The notes below the pieces were generated by a model that saw only the letters and a program-made list of their open reading frames with translations, made no database searches and was not told the DNA's origin. Both the position numbers and the translations under genes were made by a program. Below are positions 15,947 through 23,894 of a DNA stretch of 23,894 nucleotides, one piece after another. Where the stretch lies: contig CAIWCQ010000483.1 of NCBI GenBank assembly GCA_903911165.1, positions 1 to 23,894 on the forward strand, in the 5' to 3' direction. This stretch comes from an uncultured Actinomycetes bacterium (lineage in GTDB: Bacteria; Actinomycetota; Actinomycetes; Mycobacteriales; Mycobacteriaceae). Position 1 is the stretch's first letter. Each line of letters begins with the position of its first letter.

Positions 15947-16663
15947 GTGCGTATCGCGGTGCTCAGCGGGGCGGGGATTTCCGCTGAGAGCGGCGTGCCG
16001 ACATTCCGTGATGACGAAACCGGGCTGTGGTCGAAGTACAACCCCTACGAGCTGTCCAGCACCGAGGGGTGGCAGAGCCATCCCGAGCGGGTGTGGGCCT
16101 GGTACCTATGGCGCCACCATCTGGTCGCGCAGGTCGCACCCAACGACGGCCACCGGGCGGTGTCCACATGGCAGGAGTTCGCCGAGGTCACCGTGATCAC
16201 TCAGAACGTCGATGACCTGCACGAGCGGGCCGGCAGCCGGCAGGTGCACCACCTGCACGGCAGTCTGTCGCAGTTCTGGTGCGACTCCTGCGGTTCGCAC
16301 TACCACCAGCCCCTGCCTGATATGCCGGAGCCGCAACTGGAGATGATGCCGCCGTCGTGCGAGTGCGGCGGGCTGATCCGGCCCGGCATCGTTTGGTTCG
16401 GCGAACCGCTGCCCGACGCGGCTTGGCAGGCCGCGGTCGAGGCGGTGGCTCACGCCGATGTGGTGGTGGTGGTCGGCACGTCGGGCATCGTCTACCCGGC
16501 CGCCGGACTGCCTGAGTATGCGCTGGCGCGCGGCACGGTGGTGGTGGAAGTCAACCCGGCGCCCACACCACTGTCGGCGGCGGCCACCGTGACGATTCGA
16601 GATACCGCAACCGCAGCGCTGCCCGGACTGCTGCACCGGCTACCGACGCTGCTCGGGGACTAG
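15947..16663 (+). CDS. cobB: NAD-dependent protein deacylase, sirtuin (Rv1151c-like)
   Basis: Sirtuins remove acyl groups from lysines using NAD. The 238-residue product has the NAD motif [14 protein letters not shown] (8-21), QNVDDLHE (86-93) and the catalytic histidine H104 in HLHGSL. Four zinc cysteines are visible: C112, C115, C138 and C140. The pair Y53 and R56 in AWYLWRHH matches the Tyr-x-x-Arg of class III (SIRT5/CobB-type) enzymes that accept succinyl and malonyl groups. The GTG start at 15947 has TATCGT 6 nt upstream. It ends on the CTAG shared with the convergent methyltransferase. The gene symbol follows the bacterial family name. Confidence 0.92.
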   Translation: MRIAVLSGAGISAESGVPTFRDDETGLWSKYNPYELSSTEGWQSHPERVWAWYLWRHHLVAQVAPNDGHRAVSTWQEFAEVTVITQNVDDLHERAGSRQVHHLHGSLSQFWCDSCGSHYHQPLPDMPEPQLEMMPPSCECGGLIRPGIVWFGEPLPDAAWQAAVEAVAHADVVVVVGTSGIVYPAAGLPEYALARGTVVVEVNPAPTPLSAAATVTIRDTATAALPGLLHRLPTLLGD

Positions 16664-17304
16664 GCCTGCTTGACCGCCCGGCCGACAGCAACCTCGGAAA
16701 CCGGGATCGGTACCCAACCCGGAAAAGTCCAGAAATGCCGCACCGTCTCGACGCCGAACCCCGCGTTGCGGATCGCACGTTCTGTCTGTCGGTGGGTGTG
16801 ACAGTTACCGGCGATCCGCGGCCACAGCGTCGCATCCGCCAGTCGCTGCATTCCTCCGCGCCAGCCGGTGCTGGCGACGTGCTCGAAGTAGCGTAATTCG
16901 CCGCCCGGTTTCAGAACTGAATTGATTTGGTGCAGAACGGCATCGGGATCATCAACTGAGCACAGCACCAGCGAGCAGACCACTGCGTCGAACGGTTCGG
17001 TAGCGGGCATGGATTCGATCGTCGACTCGACGACGGTGACCGGGACGGCCGCGGCAGAGGCCGCCTCCCGGGCTTTGGGTGCCAATCGGGTTTCCGGTTC
17101 CAGTGCGACGACCGCCGAGACGGTATCGGGGTAGTAGGCGAAGTTAGTGCCGGTTCCCGCGCCGACTTCAAGTACCCGGCCGGACAGTCCGGCCAGATTC
17201 TCTTGACGCAACCGGCGCAGCATCGGGGTCTCATGGGCGGACATTACCGTCCATATCCGCGCGAAAAAGGGGTGGTCGAGTGTCCTCTCGGGAACTGCCT
17301 GCAT
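16660..17304 (-). CDS. class I SAM-dependent methyltransferase, Rv1147-like
   Basis: The 214-residue product has the SAM motif [13 protein letters not shown] (about 44-55), the acidic motif II VALEPE, the motif [15 protein letters not shown] and [13 protein letters not shown]. It resembles UbiE/PmtA-type enzymes that methylate lipids or quinones, but the substrate is unknown. ATG 17304 is chosen because TAGGGT stands exactly 7 nt upstream; an in-frame extension to 17373 would read through the 15-bp duplication and overlap mmpL13. It follows mmpL13 on the same strand, as Rv1147 follows mmpL13b in M. tuberculosis, so a link to a lipid exported by MmpL13 is possible. Confidence 0.85.
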   Translation of the reverse strand: MQAVPERTLDHPFFARIWTVMSAHETPMLRRLRQENLAGLSGRVLEVGAGTGTNFAYYPDTVSAVVALEPETRLAPKAREAASAAAVPVTVVESTIESMPATEPFDAVVCSLVLCSVDDPDAVLHQINSVLKPGGELRYFEHVASTGWRGGMQRLADATLWPRIAGNCHTHRQTERAIRNAGFGVETVRHFWTFPGWVPIPVSEVAVGRAVKQA

Positions 17305-17317
17305 CGTCCCCACCCTA
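17305..17317 (-). promoter_or_regulatory. probable leaderless promoter of the Rv1147-like gene (-10 TAGGGT)
   Basis: TAGGGT (17317-17312) followed by GGGGACG and ATG 17304. A GGGG run is present but the spacing fits a leaderless start equally well. Confidence 0.5.
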
Positions 17318-17324
17318 ATCAACC

Positions 17325-17354
17325 CCTCAGCGGTCACCCCCTCAGCGGTCACCC
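17325..17354. repeat. 15-bp exact duplication over the mmpL13 stop codon
   Basis: CCTCAGCGGTCACCC occurs twice in tandem (17325-17339 and 17340-17354). The mmpL13 stop codon (17342-17344) lies in the second copy, and the other copy is downstream of it. The duplication sits 8 nt upstream of the TANNNT box of the next gene. Confidence 0.93.
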
Positions 17355-19618
17355 AGTGCGCCCACCGCGGCACGGTGGCGTCCGCTGGCGAATCCCGGTT
17401 CGGGCGGTTCCTCGCTGATCCCGATGCGCTCGTGCAGTCGAGTCAGGGGCCCCGGCGCCCACCAGTTCGACCGCCCCATCAGTTGCATGAACGACGGCAG
17501 CAGTGCCATCCGAACCAGGGTGGCGTCGACCAGTACCGCCAGCGTCAACCCCAGTCCGAAGATCCGCATGAAGGACACCTGAGCCGCAATCAACGCGGCG
17601 AAGGCAATCGCCATGATCAGGGCTGCGGCGGTCACCACCCGCCCGGTGTGTGCCAGACCCAGTGCCACACACTCGTCGCTGTCGGCCCGGGTCCGCCCTG
17701 ACTGCAGCCAGAACTCACGGATCCGAGCGAGCAAGAACACCTCGTAGTCCATCGACAGACCGAAGGCGACGCAGAACATCAGCACCGGGATGTTCGCCTC
17801 CATGGTGCCGGTCGGGGTGGTGCCCAACGCGCCGAGATGGCCCTCCTGGAACACCCACACCAGTGCCCCGAACGCCGCCGACAGCGACAGCACGTTGAGC
17901 ACCAGCGCCTTCAATGGCAGCACCAGGCTGCCCGTTAATAGGAACAGCAGAATGAGCGTGATTGCGCCGATCAGGCTGAGCACCAACGGCATTCGGGAGG
18001 TGACGGCTGAGACGATATCTCGGCTCATCTGCGCGCCGCCCGCGATCAGAATGTCGCGGTCAGCCGGTTCGGCTACGGCGTGCAACCGGTCGAGTTGGTC
18101 CTTGGATGCGTCGGAGAACAGCGGTGCGGTGCTGCGAACCGACAGGAAAGCACTGCCGTCGGCGATTCCAGCGGGGGCCGACGGCGGGCCGGTCCTGCCG
18201 CCGTTCACGAAGGTTCCGCCGGGAGCCGACACCAGCGTCACATCGGGTACCCGGGACAGATCGGCGGCGTAGCGGTCCAGCTCGGGTCCGGTGGCGCCCG
18301 TCGCCTCGGGCACGACGATGCTGAGACCGTTGTCGAGATTACTTGGAAAGTCATTGCGCAGCTGGTCGCCCACCTGGTGTGCGGAGGCCGACTTGGGCAG
18401 CACCCGATCGTCGGGGCTGCCGAATTGGATGCGCAGGAAGGGTGTACCGAGCAGGACTAGGAGGGCCACGATGACGGTCCCGATCGGGACGGCCCGGCGC
18501 ATGACGAACTTGGTGGACCGGTACCAGAACAATTCCTCGACCGGCTTGGCGACGGGCTCGGCCCGACCCAGCGCGCGGCGCAGCCAACGCCGGATGTCGA
18601 AGGAGTTCAGCCGATCCCCCAGGACGACGATCGCGGCCGGAGTGACGATCACCGCGGCGGCCACCGCGAACGCGACGGTGGCAACCCCGGAGTACGCGAA
18701 GGACTTGAGGAAATACATCGGGAAGAGCAGCAGCGCTGAAAGCGACAGCGCCACCGTCACCGCGGAGAACAGGACGGTCCGCCCGGCAGTGCACATCGTG
18801 CGGACGAGTGCGGCCTCCGGTGTTGAACCGGATCCCACTTCATCGCGGTAGCGGCTGACGATCAGCAATGTGTAGTCGATGGCCAGCGCGAGGCCCAGCG
18901 CAGTGGTGATGTTGAGCGCGAAGATCGAGACCTCCGTGAAACCGGTCACTATGCGCAGCACCGACATCGCCCCGAGCACCGCCAGCAGGCCCACCACCAA
19001 GGGCAGCATCGAGGCAATCACGCCGCCGAACACCCACACCAGCACCAGGAAGCTGAGCGGGACGGCGATCGCCTCCATTCGCAGCAGGTCGTTCATGGTC
19101 ACCTGGTTGATCTGCTTGATGATGATCGCGCTGCCGCCGGCCCGGATCGTCATGCCGTCCCGTTCGCCAACCACCGGTTCGGCCAGCTCGGAGGCATACT
19201 CCTGCGCCTTGTTCTCCCCGCCGGCCATGGTGGCGACGATCAGGCCGGTCGTGCCGTCGGTGCTGAGAAGCTCCGCGGCGGCGGCGGGCGGCGAGGTCCA
19301 CGGCGAGGTCACGCTGAGCACGTTGGGCGAGGCATCGAGGCGGGCGACGATGTCGGTTCCGGCTGCGGTGGCCGATGCGCCGGTGGCGCCGGAGGGGTCA
19401 TGGACCGTGATGAGCAGCTGCTGATCGCTGAGTCCGAACTTTTCGCTGAGCACCTGCGCGGCGCGCGCGGACTCCGAGCCAGGATCCTGGAACCCGCCCG
19501 CGGAGAGGTGCTTCGCGACCGGGATTCCGAGTACCGCGCAGACCACCATCAGCAAGCCCGCAATGGCCAGGATCAGGCGCGGCGAGCGAATAGCCAGGAT
19601 GGCGATACGATGCAGCAC
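17342..19618 (-). CDS. mmpL13: RND-family lipid transporter MmpL13, full length
   Basis: MmpL proteins export cell-envelope lipids using the proton gradient. The 758-residue product has TM1 (about 10-38), a first periplasmic domain (about 40-175), TM2-TM6 (about 180-335), a cytoplasmic linker, TM7 (about 376-394), a second periplasmic domain (about 396-540) and TM8-TM12. The proton-relay Asp-Tyr pairs are intact: D248-Y249 in LALAIDYTLLIVSRYRDE and D624-Y625 in AFGLSMDYEVFLLARIREFW. It starts at GTG 19618, with GGGGGAGG about 10-15 nt upstream. In M. tuberculosis the gene is split into mmpL13a and mmpL13b; here it is one uninterrupted ORF. Substrate unknown. Confidence 0.92.
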   Translation of the reverse strand: MLHRIAILAIRSPRLILAIAGLLMVVCAVLGIPVAKHLSAGGFQDPGSESARAAQVLSEKFGLSDQQLLITVHDPSGATGASATAAGTDIVARLDASPNVLSVTSPWTSPPAAAAELLSTDGTTGLIVATMAGGENKAQEYASELAEPVVGERDGMTIRAGGSAIIIKQINQVTMNDLLRMEAIAVPLSFLVLVWVFGGVIASMLPLVVGLLAVLGAMSVLRIVTGFTEVSIFALNITTALGLALAIDYTLLIVSRYRDEVGSGSTPEAALVRTMCTAGRTVLFSAVTVALSLSALLLFPMYFLKSFAYSGVATVAFAVAAAVIVTPAAIVVLGDRLNSFDIRRWLRRALGRAEPVAKPVEELFWYRSTKFVMRRAVPIGTVIVALLVLLGTPFLRIQFGSPDDRVLPKSASAHQVGDQLRNDFPSNLDNGLSIVVPEATGATGPELDRYAADLSRVPDVTLVSAPGGTFVNGGRTGPPSAPAGIADGSAFLSVRSTAPLFSDASKDQLDRLHAVAEPADRDILIAGGAQMSRDIVSAVTSRMPLVLSLIGAITLILLFLLTGSLVLPLKALVLNVLSLSAAFGALVWVFQEGHLGALGTTPTGTMEANIPVLMFCVAFGLSMDYEVFLLARIREFWLQSGRTRADSDECVALGLAHTGRVVTAAALIMAIAFAALIAAQVSFMRIFGLGLTLAVLVDATLVRMALLPSFMQLMGRSNWWAPGPLTRLHERIGISEEPPEPGFASGRHRAAVGALGDR

Positions 19619-20013
19619 AACCGCTATCCTCCCCCTCGACCAGCTAACTTATGACCTTCTCCAGTGTGGTTGGCGGGATGCGGACCGGTCAACTTGTGGG
19701 CGCCGCGGTTACCCAGCGGTAAGAATTGCCACCATTTTCCGAACCGTAACTCAATGATTCCTTAATAGTTACCAATACAGTCCTGGAGTATGTGGATCGA
19801 CGACACGAGTGCCGACGTCATCAAAGTTGACTTCGAAGCCCTGTATCACGGCGATTTCCTCGTGGAGGGTGACACCTCCGAGCAGTTCGAGGACACGCCG
19901 CTGGCCAACGCCAGCTGAGCGACCGATTCGGCCACTACCGGCCCTAATGGTCTGATGCGGCCAACTGCCGTGTCGCCCCGCTCCTGAGCGTGGGCAATAT
20001 AACAAGACTCTGA
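19619..20013. other. 395-bp stretch without an established gene; AT-richer promoter region
   Basis: This stretch holds the upstream region of mmpL13 (TAAGTT about 30 nt before its GTG is a possible -10), an AT-rich patch (about 19720-19780) that is unusual for the window, and one candidate small gene (19790-19918, separate entry). From 19919 to 20013, downstream of that ORF and behind the NMO stop, I see no convincing signal. Confidence 0.6.
19790..19918 (+). CDS. candidate 42-residue acidic small protein
   Basis: No family recognised. The ORF encodes MWIDDTSADVIKVDFEALYH followed by GDFLVEGDTSEQFEDTPLAN and AS. It has 11 Asp/Glu against one Lys and one His, so it is strongly acidic and has no signal peptide or membrane segment. 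Third codon positions are 35 of 42 G or C, as for real genes here, and a TACAGT box stands 8 nt upstream of the ATG (19776-19781), the same leaderless layout as neighbouring genes; GGAG is also directly before the start. It is divergent from mmpL13 and convergent with the NMO gene. A longer minus-strand ORF covers the same DNA but looks like a shadow. It could be a regulator, an antitoxin-like peptide or a peptide precursor; none can be shown. Confidence 0.5.
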   Translation: MWIDDTSADVIKVDFEALYHGDFLVEGDTSEQFEDTPLANAS

Positions 20014-21776
<1,763 letters not shown>

Positions 21777-21819
21777 TGATTTGTTCCTTTCGAGGGCTCT
21801 ACCTACTGGTTGGTCGGGA

Positions 21820-22908
21820 CTATACCCAGTCGCGCAACACGGTCTCGGTGTCGGCTCCCGGAACCCCGGGCGGGGTCGGTTTATCCGACGGCGTGCGGGA
21901 GAAGCGCGGTGCCGGCGCCGGCAGGATCGCACCGGCATCGGTGTAAAACGTGCCCCGCTGCGTGTTGTGCGGTTCGGTCTCGATTTCGGCGAAGGACAGC
22001 ACCGGCGTCACACAGGCGTCGCTGTCGGCGAAGACTCCCGCCCAGTGGTCCCGGTCGTGCGCGGCGAAGGTCTCGGTGAACACCGTTCGCAACTCCGGCC
22101 AGCGGGCAACCTCGTTCTGACCGGGCAGATCGGCCGGATCGAGGCCAAGCTTGGCAAGCAGTTCGGCGTAGAACTGCGGTTCGATCGCGCCGACCGACAC
22201 GTAGCGGCCGTCGGAGCACTCATAGGTGTCGTAATACGGCGCACCGGTATCGAGCATGTTGGTACCGCGCACATCGCTCCACAGTCCGGTATGGCGGAAG
22301 GCGTAGATCATCTGGGCCAGCACCGACGAGCCGTCGACCATCGCGGCGTCGATCACCTGGCCCTCGCCTGAACGCTCCCGCTCCCACAGCGCCGAGAGTA
22401 TCCCGACCAGCAGGAACATCGAACCGCCGCCGAAGTCGCCGACGAGGTTCAGCGGCGGTACCGGGCGCTCGCCGGCCCGGCCGATGGCGTGCAGGACGCC
22501 GTTGAGCGAGATGTAGTTGATGTCGTGGCCGGAGCGCTGGCTGCGCGGGCCGGTCTGGCCCCATCCGGTCATCCGCGCGTAGATCAGTCGCGCATTGACC
22601 TCTGCACAGTCCTGTGGACCCAGGCCCAGCCGTTCGGTGACACCCGGGCGAAAGCCCTCGATCAGCACGTCGGCCTTGGCGATCAGGCTCAGCACCAGAT
22701 CCCGACCCTCCGGGCTCTTGAGATCGGCCGCCACTGAACGTCGATTGCGCAACGAGTAGTCCCGGCTGGGGTTGGTCTTGGGTGGATCGCTGGGGCGCTC
22801 CACCCGAACGACGTCCGCGCCGAGATCGCCGAGGATCATCGCCGCATGCGGCCCCGGGCCGATTCCGGCCAGTTCAACTACCCGCAAGCCCGTCAGTGGT
22901 CCTGCCAT
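21820..22908 (-). CDS. mcr: alpha-methylacyl-CoA racemase Mcr
   Basis: A family III CoA-transferase-fold enzyme that interconverts 2R- and 2S-methylacyl-CoA, needed for beta-oxidation of methyl-branched chains such as the sterol side chain. The 362-residue product has [20 protein letters not shown] (11-30), [10 protein letters not shown] and [10 protein letters not shown]. Residues H128 (SGHDINY), D158 (VGDFGGG) and E243 (GAIEPQF) match H126, D156 and E241 of the M. tuberculosis enzyme (Rv1143) with a constant offset of two. ATG 22908 has GGTGGAG 6 nt upstream. It is first in the operon with the SDR and NMO genes. Confidence 0.93.
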   Translation of the reverse strand: MAGPLTGLRVVELAGIGPGPHAAMILGDLGADVVRVERPSDPPKTNPSRDYSLRNRRSVAADLKSPEGRDLVLSLIAKADVLIEGFRPGVTERLGLGPQDCAEVNARLIYARMTGWGQTGPRSQRSGHDINYISLNGVLHAIGRAGERPVPPLNLVGDFGGGSMFLLVGILSALWERERSGEGQVIDAAMVDGSSVLAQMIYAFRHTGLWSDVRGTNMLDTGAPYYDTYECSDGRYVSVGAIEPQFYAELLAKLGLDPADLPGQNEVARWPELRTVFTETFAAHDRDHWAGVFADSDACVTPVLSFAEIETEPHNTQRGTFYTDAGAILPAPAPRFSRTPSDKPTPPGVPGADTETVLRDWV

Positions 22909-22978
22909 ATTCACTCCACCCTTCGTCGGTGCCGCCCACTCTTTGTACCGCCCGTGCACAGCGGCGGCACAGCGGGTC

Positions 22979-22990
22979 TAGGTTGCAGGC
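22979..22990 (+). promoter_or_regulatory. probable leaderless promoter of the crotonase gene (-10 TAGGTT)
   Basis: TAGGTT (22979-22984) stands 6 nt before ATG 22991; no ribosome binding site is visible. Confidence 0.5.
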
Positions 22991-23803
22991 ATGAATTACC
23001 CCAACGTCGACTACTCCAGCGTTCCCGATCTAGCCGTGGCACTGAATGAAGGCGTGCTGTCCGTGACCTTCAACCGCCCCGACAGTCTGAATTCGCTGAC
23101 CGAACTCATGCTCAAAACGGCAGCCGATGCGTTGGACCTCGCGGCCAACGATCCGCGGGTGAAAGTGGTTCGACTCGGCGGGGCCGGCCGCGGGTTCAGT
23201 TCGGGCGCGGGAATCAGCGCCGAAGACCAAGCGGCCGCGACTATTTCACCAACGGTCGACCCGCTGCTCGCCGAGGCCAACCGTCTCGTTCAGACCATCA
23301 CGGCACTGCCCAAGCCTGTTGTCGCCGTTGTACACGGGCCGGCCGCCGGCGTAGGCGTCTCGCTGGCTCTAGCATGCGACGTGGTCTTGGCTTCGGAGAA
23401 GGCGTTCTTCCTGCTGGCCTTCACCAAGATCGGATTGATGCCCGACGGCGGCGCCTCAGCACTGGTGGCAGCCGCAATCGGCCGGATCAGGGCGATGCGG
23501 ATGGCGCTGCTGGCCGAACGCATCACCGCCGCCGAGGCTCTGGATTACGGATTGGTCAGCGCGGTCTACCCGCAGGACGATCTGGATGCCGAGGTGGCGA
23601 GGGTGATCAGCACCCTTAAGTCCGGACCGGCGGTCGCACTGCGCAAGACCAAGCAGGCCATCAACTCCGCGACGCTGACCGAACTCGACGACGCGATCGA
23701 CCGGGAGACCGCTGGTCAACTGATCCTGTTGCAGTCCAAGGATTTCAGAGAGGGCACCCGAGCCTTCCAAGAGCGGCGGGCGGCGAACTTCACCGACATT
23801 TAG
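22991..23803 (+). CDS. enoyl-CoA hydratase/isomerase family protein (EchA10/11 position)
   Basis: A crotonase-fold enzyme, 270 residues: VTFNRPDSLNSLT (25-37), the oxyanion-hole region [15 protein letters not shown] (65-79) and GPAAGVGVSLALACD (116-130), and FLLAFTKIGLMPDGGASALV. The two glutamates of classical hydratases are not present: S124 takes the place of the first and F144 that of the second. D152 in MPDGG matches the aspartate of PaaG-type isomerases, so isomerisation or another reaction is more likely than hydration. M. tuberculosis has two tandem genes here (echA10, echA11); only one is seen in this window. It is divergent from mcr with an 82-nt gap. Confidence 0.88.
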   Translation: MNYPNVDYSSVPDLAVALNEGVLSVTFNRPDSLNSLTELMLKTAADALDLAANDPRVKVVRLGGAGRGFSSGAGISAEDQAAATISPTVDPLLAEANRLVQTITALPKPVVAVVHGPAAGVGVSLALACDVVLASEKAFFLLAFTKIGLMPDGGASALVAAAIGRIRAMRMALLAERITAAEALDYGLVSAVYPQDDLDAEVARVISTLKSGPAVALRKTKQAINSATLTELDDAIDRETAGQLILLQSKDFREGTRAFQERRAANFTDI

Positions 23804-23817
23804 CTAAAAACACCGCG

Positions 23818-23894
23818 CTACAGCCCGAAGATCGGCGGCAGTGCGAGAACCATCATCGACCCCCACACCAGGTGGGTGAGTACCGGCGCGAGCA
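23818..23894 (-). CDS. C-terminal end of an integral membrane protein (Rv1140 position; cut by window edge)
   Basis: The last 24 residues are readable (LAPVLTHLVWGSMMVLALPP then IFGL and TAG at 23818). The THLVW-hydrophobic-LP ending is like the C-terminus of CPBP-type membrane proteases or related membrane proteins, but it is too short to assign. In M. tuberculosis Rv1140, a predicted membrane protein, lies next to echA11. It converges on the crotonase gene with a 14-nt gap. Confidence 0.6.
   Translation of the reverse strand, partial: LAPVLTHLVWGSMMVLALPPIFGL

Noticed and set aside
19769..20005. Minus-strand ORF of 78 residues opposite the acidic small ORF
   Set aside because: No start signal and no recognisable family; the plus-strand frame has better codon third positions and a promoter-like box.

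Overview
The window is high-GC actinobacterial DNA and is clearly mycobacterial. It follows, in reverse orientation, the Mycobacterium tuberculosis gene order Rv1140 to Rv1173: fbiC, an Rv1171-like gene, mshB, lpqW, typA, mutT2, the Rv1159A dehydratase, pimE, Rv1158c, Rv1157c, Rv1156, Rv1155, omt, an Rv1152-like GntR regulator, an Rv1151c-like sirtuin, an Rv1147-like methyltransferase, mmpL13, an Rv1144-like SDR, mcr, an echA gene and the tail of an Rv1140-position gene. These assignments rest on protein similarity as I recall it plus gene order; no search was run. The species cannot be named. It is not the M. tuberculosis complex: there are no PE/PPE genes, no narGHJI between typA and mutT2, mmpL13 is a single ORF, purU sits beside mshB, and a nitronate-monooxygenase-like gene follows the SDR.

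Layout. 1-3.7 kb: the N-terminus of FbiC (coenzyme F420 synthesis), a secreted low-complexity protein, and a minus-strand purU-mshB-Rv1171-like operon (folate C1 metabolism and mycothiol). 3.8-6.8 kb: a second secreted Ala-rich protein that converges on the lipoprotein gene lpqW (PIM/LAM control). 6.8-10.7 kb: typA, mutT2, a pterin dehydratase and the mannosyltransferase pimE. 10.8-12.6 kb: two secreted Ala/Pro-rich proteins (Rv1158c- and Rv1157c-like). 12.6-15.5 kb: small conserved genes (DUF1059, HhH-GPD, a membrane protein, DUF5302), an F420-binding Rv1155-like protein and an O-methyltransferase. 15.5-19.6 kb: a GntR regulator, a class III-type sirtuin, a methyltransferase and a full-length MmpL13. 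19.6-23.9 kb: a possible 42-residue acidic small protein, then an mcr-SDR-NMO operon with a divergent crotonase gene, which looks like branched-chain/methyl-acyl-CoA metabolism.

Three structural themes go beyond the gene list. First, short tandem repeats, most often with a 15-nt period, occur both inside the secreted proteins and in non-coding DNA or over stop codons. Second, about ten genes have a TANNNT box 6-8 nt before the start codon, the arrangement expected for leaderless transcripts. Third, two convergent gene pairs end on the same CTAG tetranucleotide. Cell-envelope genes are prominent (lpqW, pimE, mmpL13 and four secreted proteins), together with cofactor and redox genes (fbiC, mshB, Rv1155-like).
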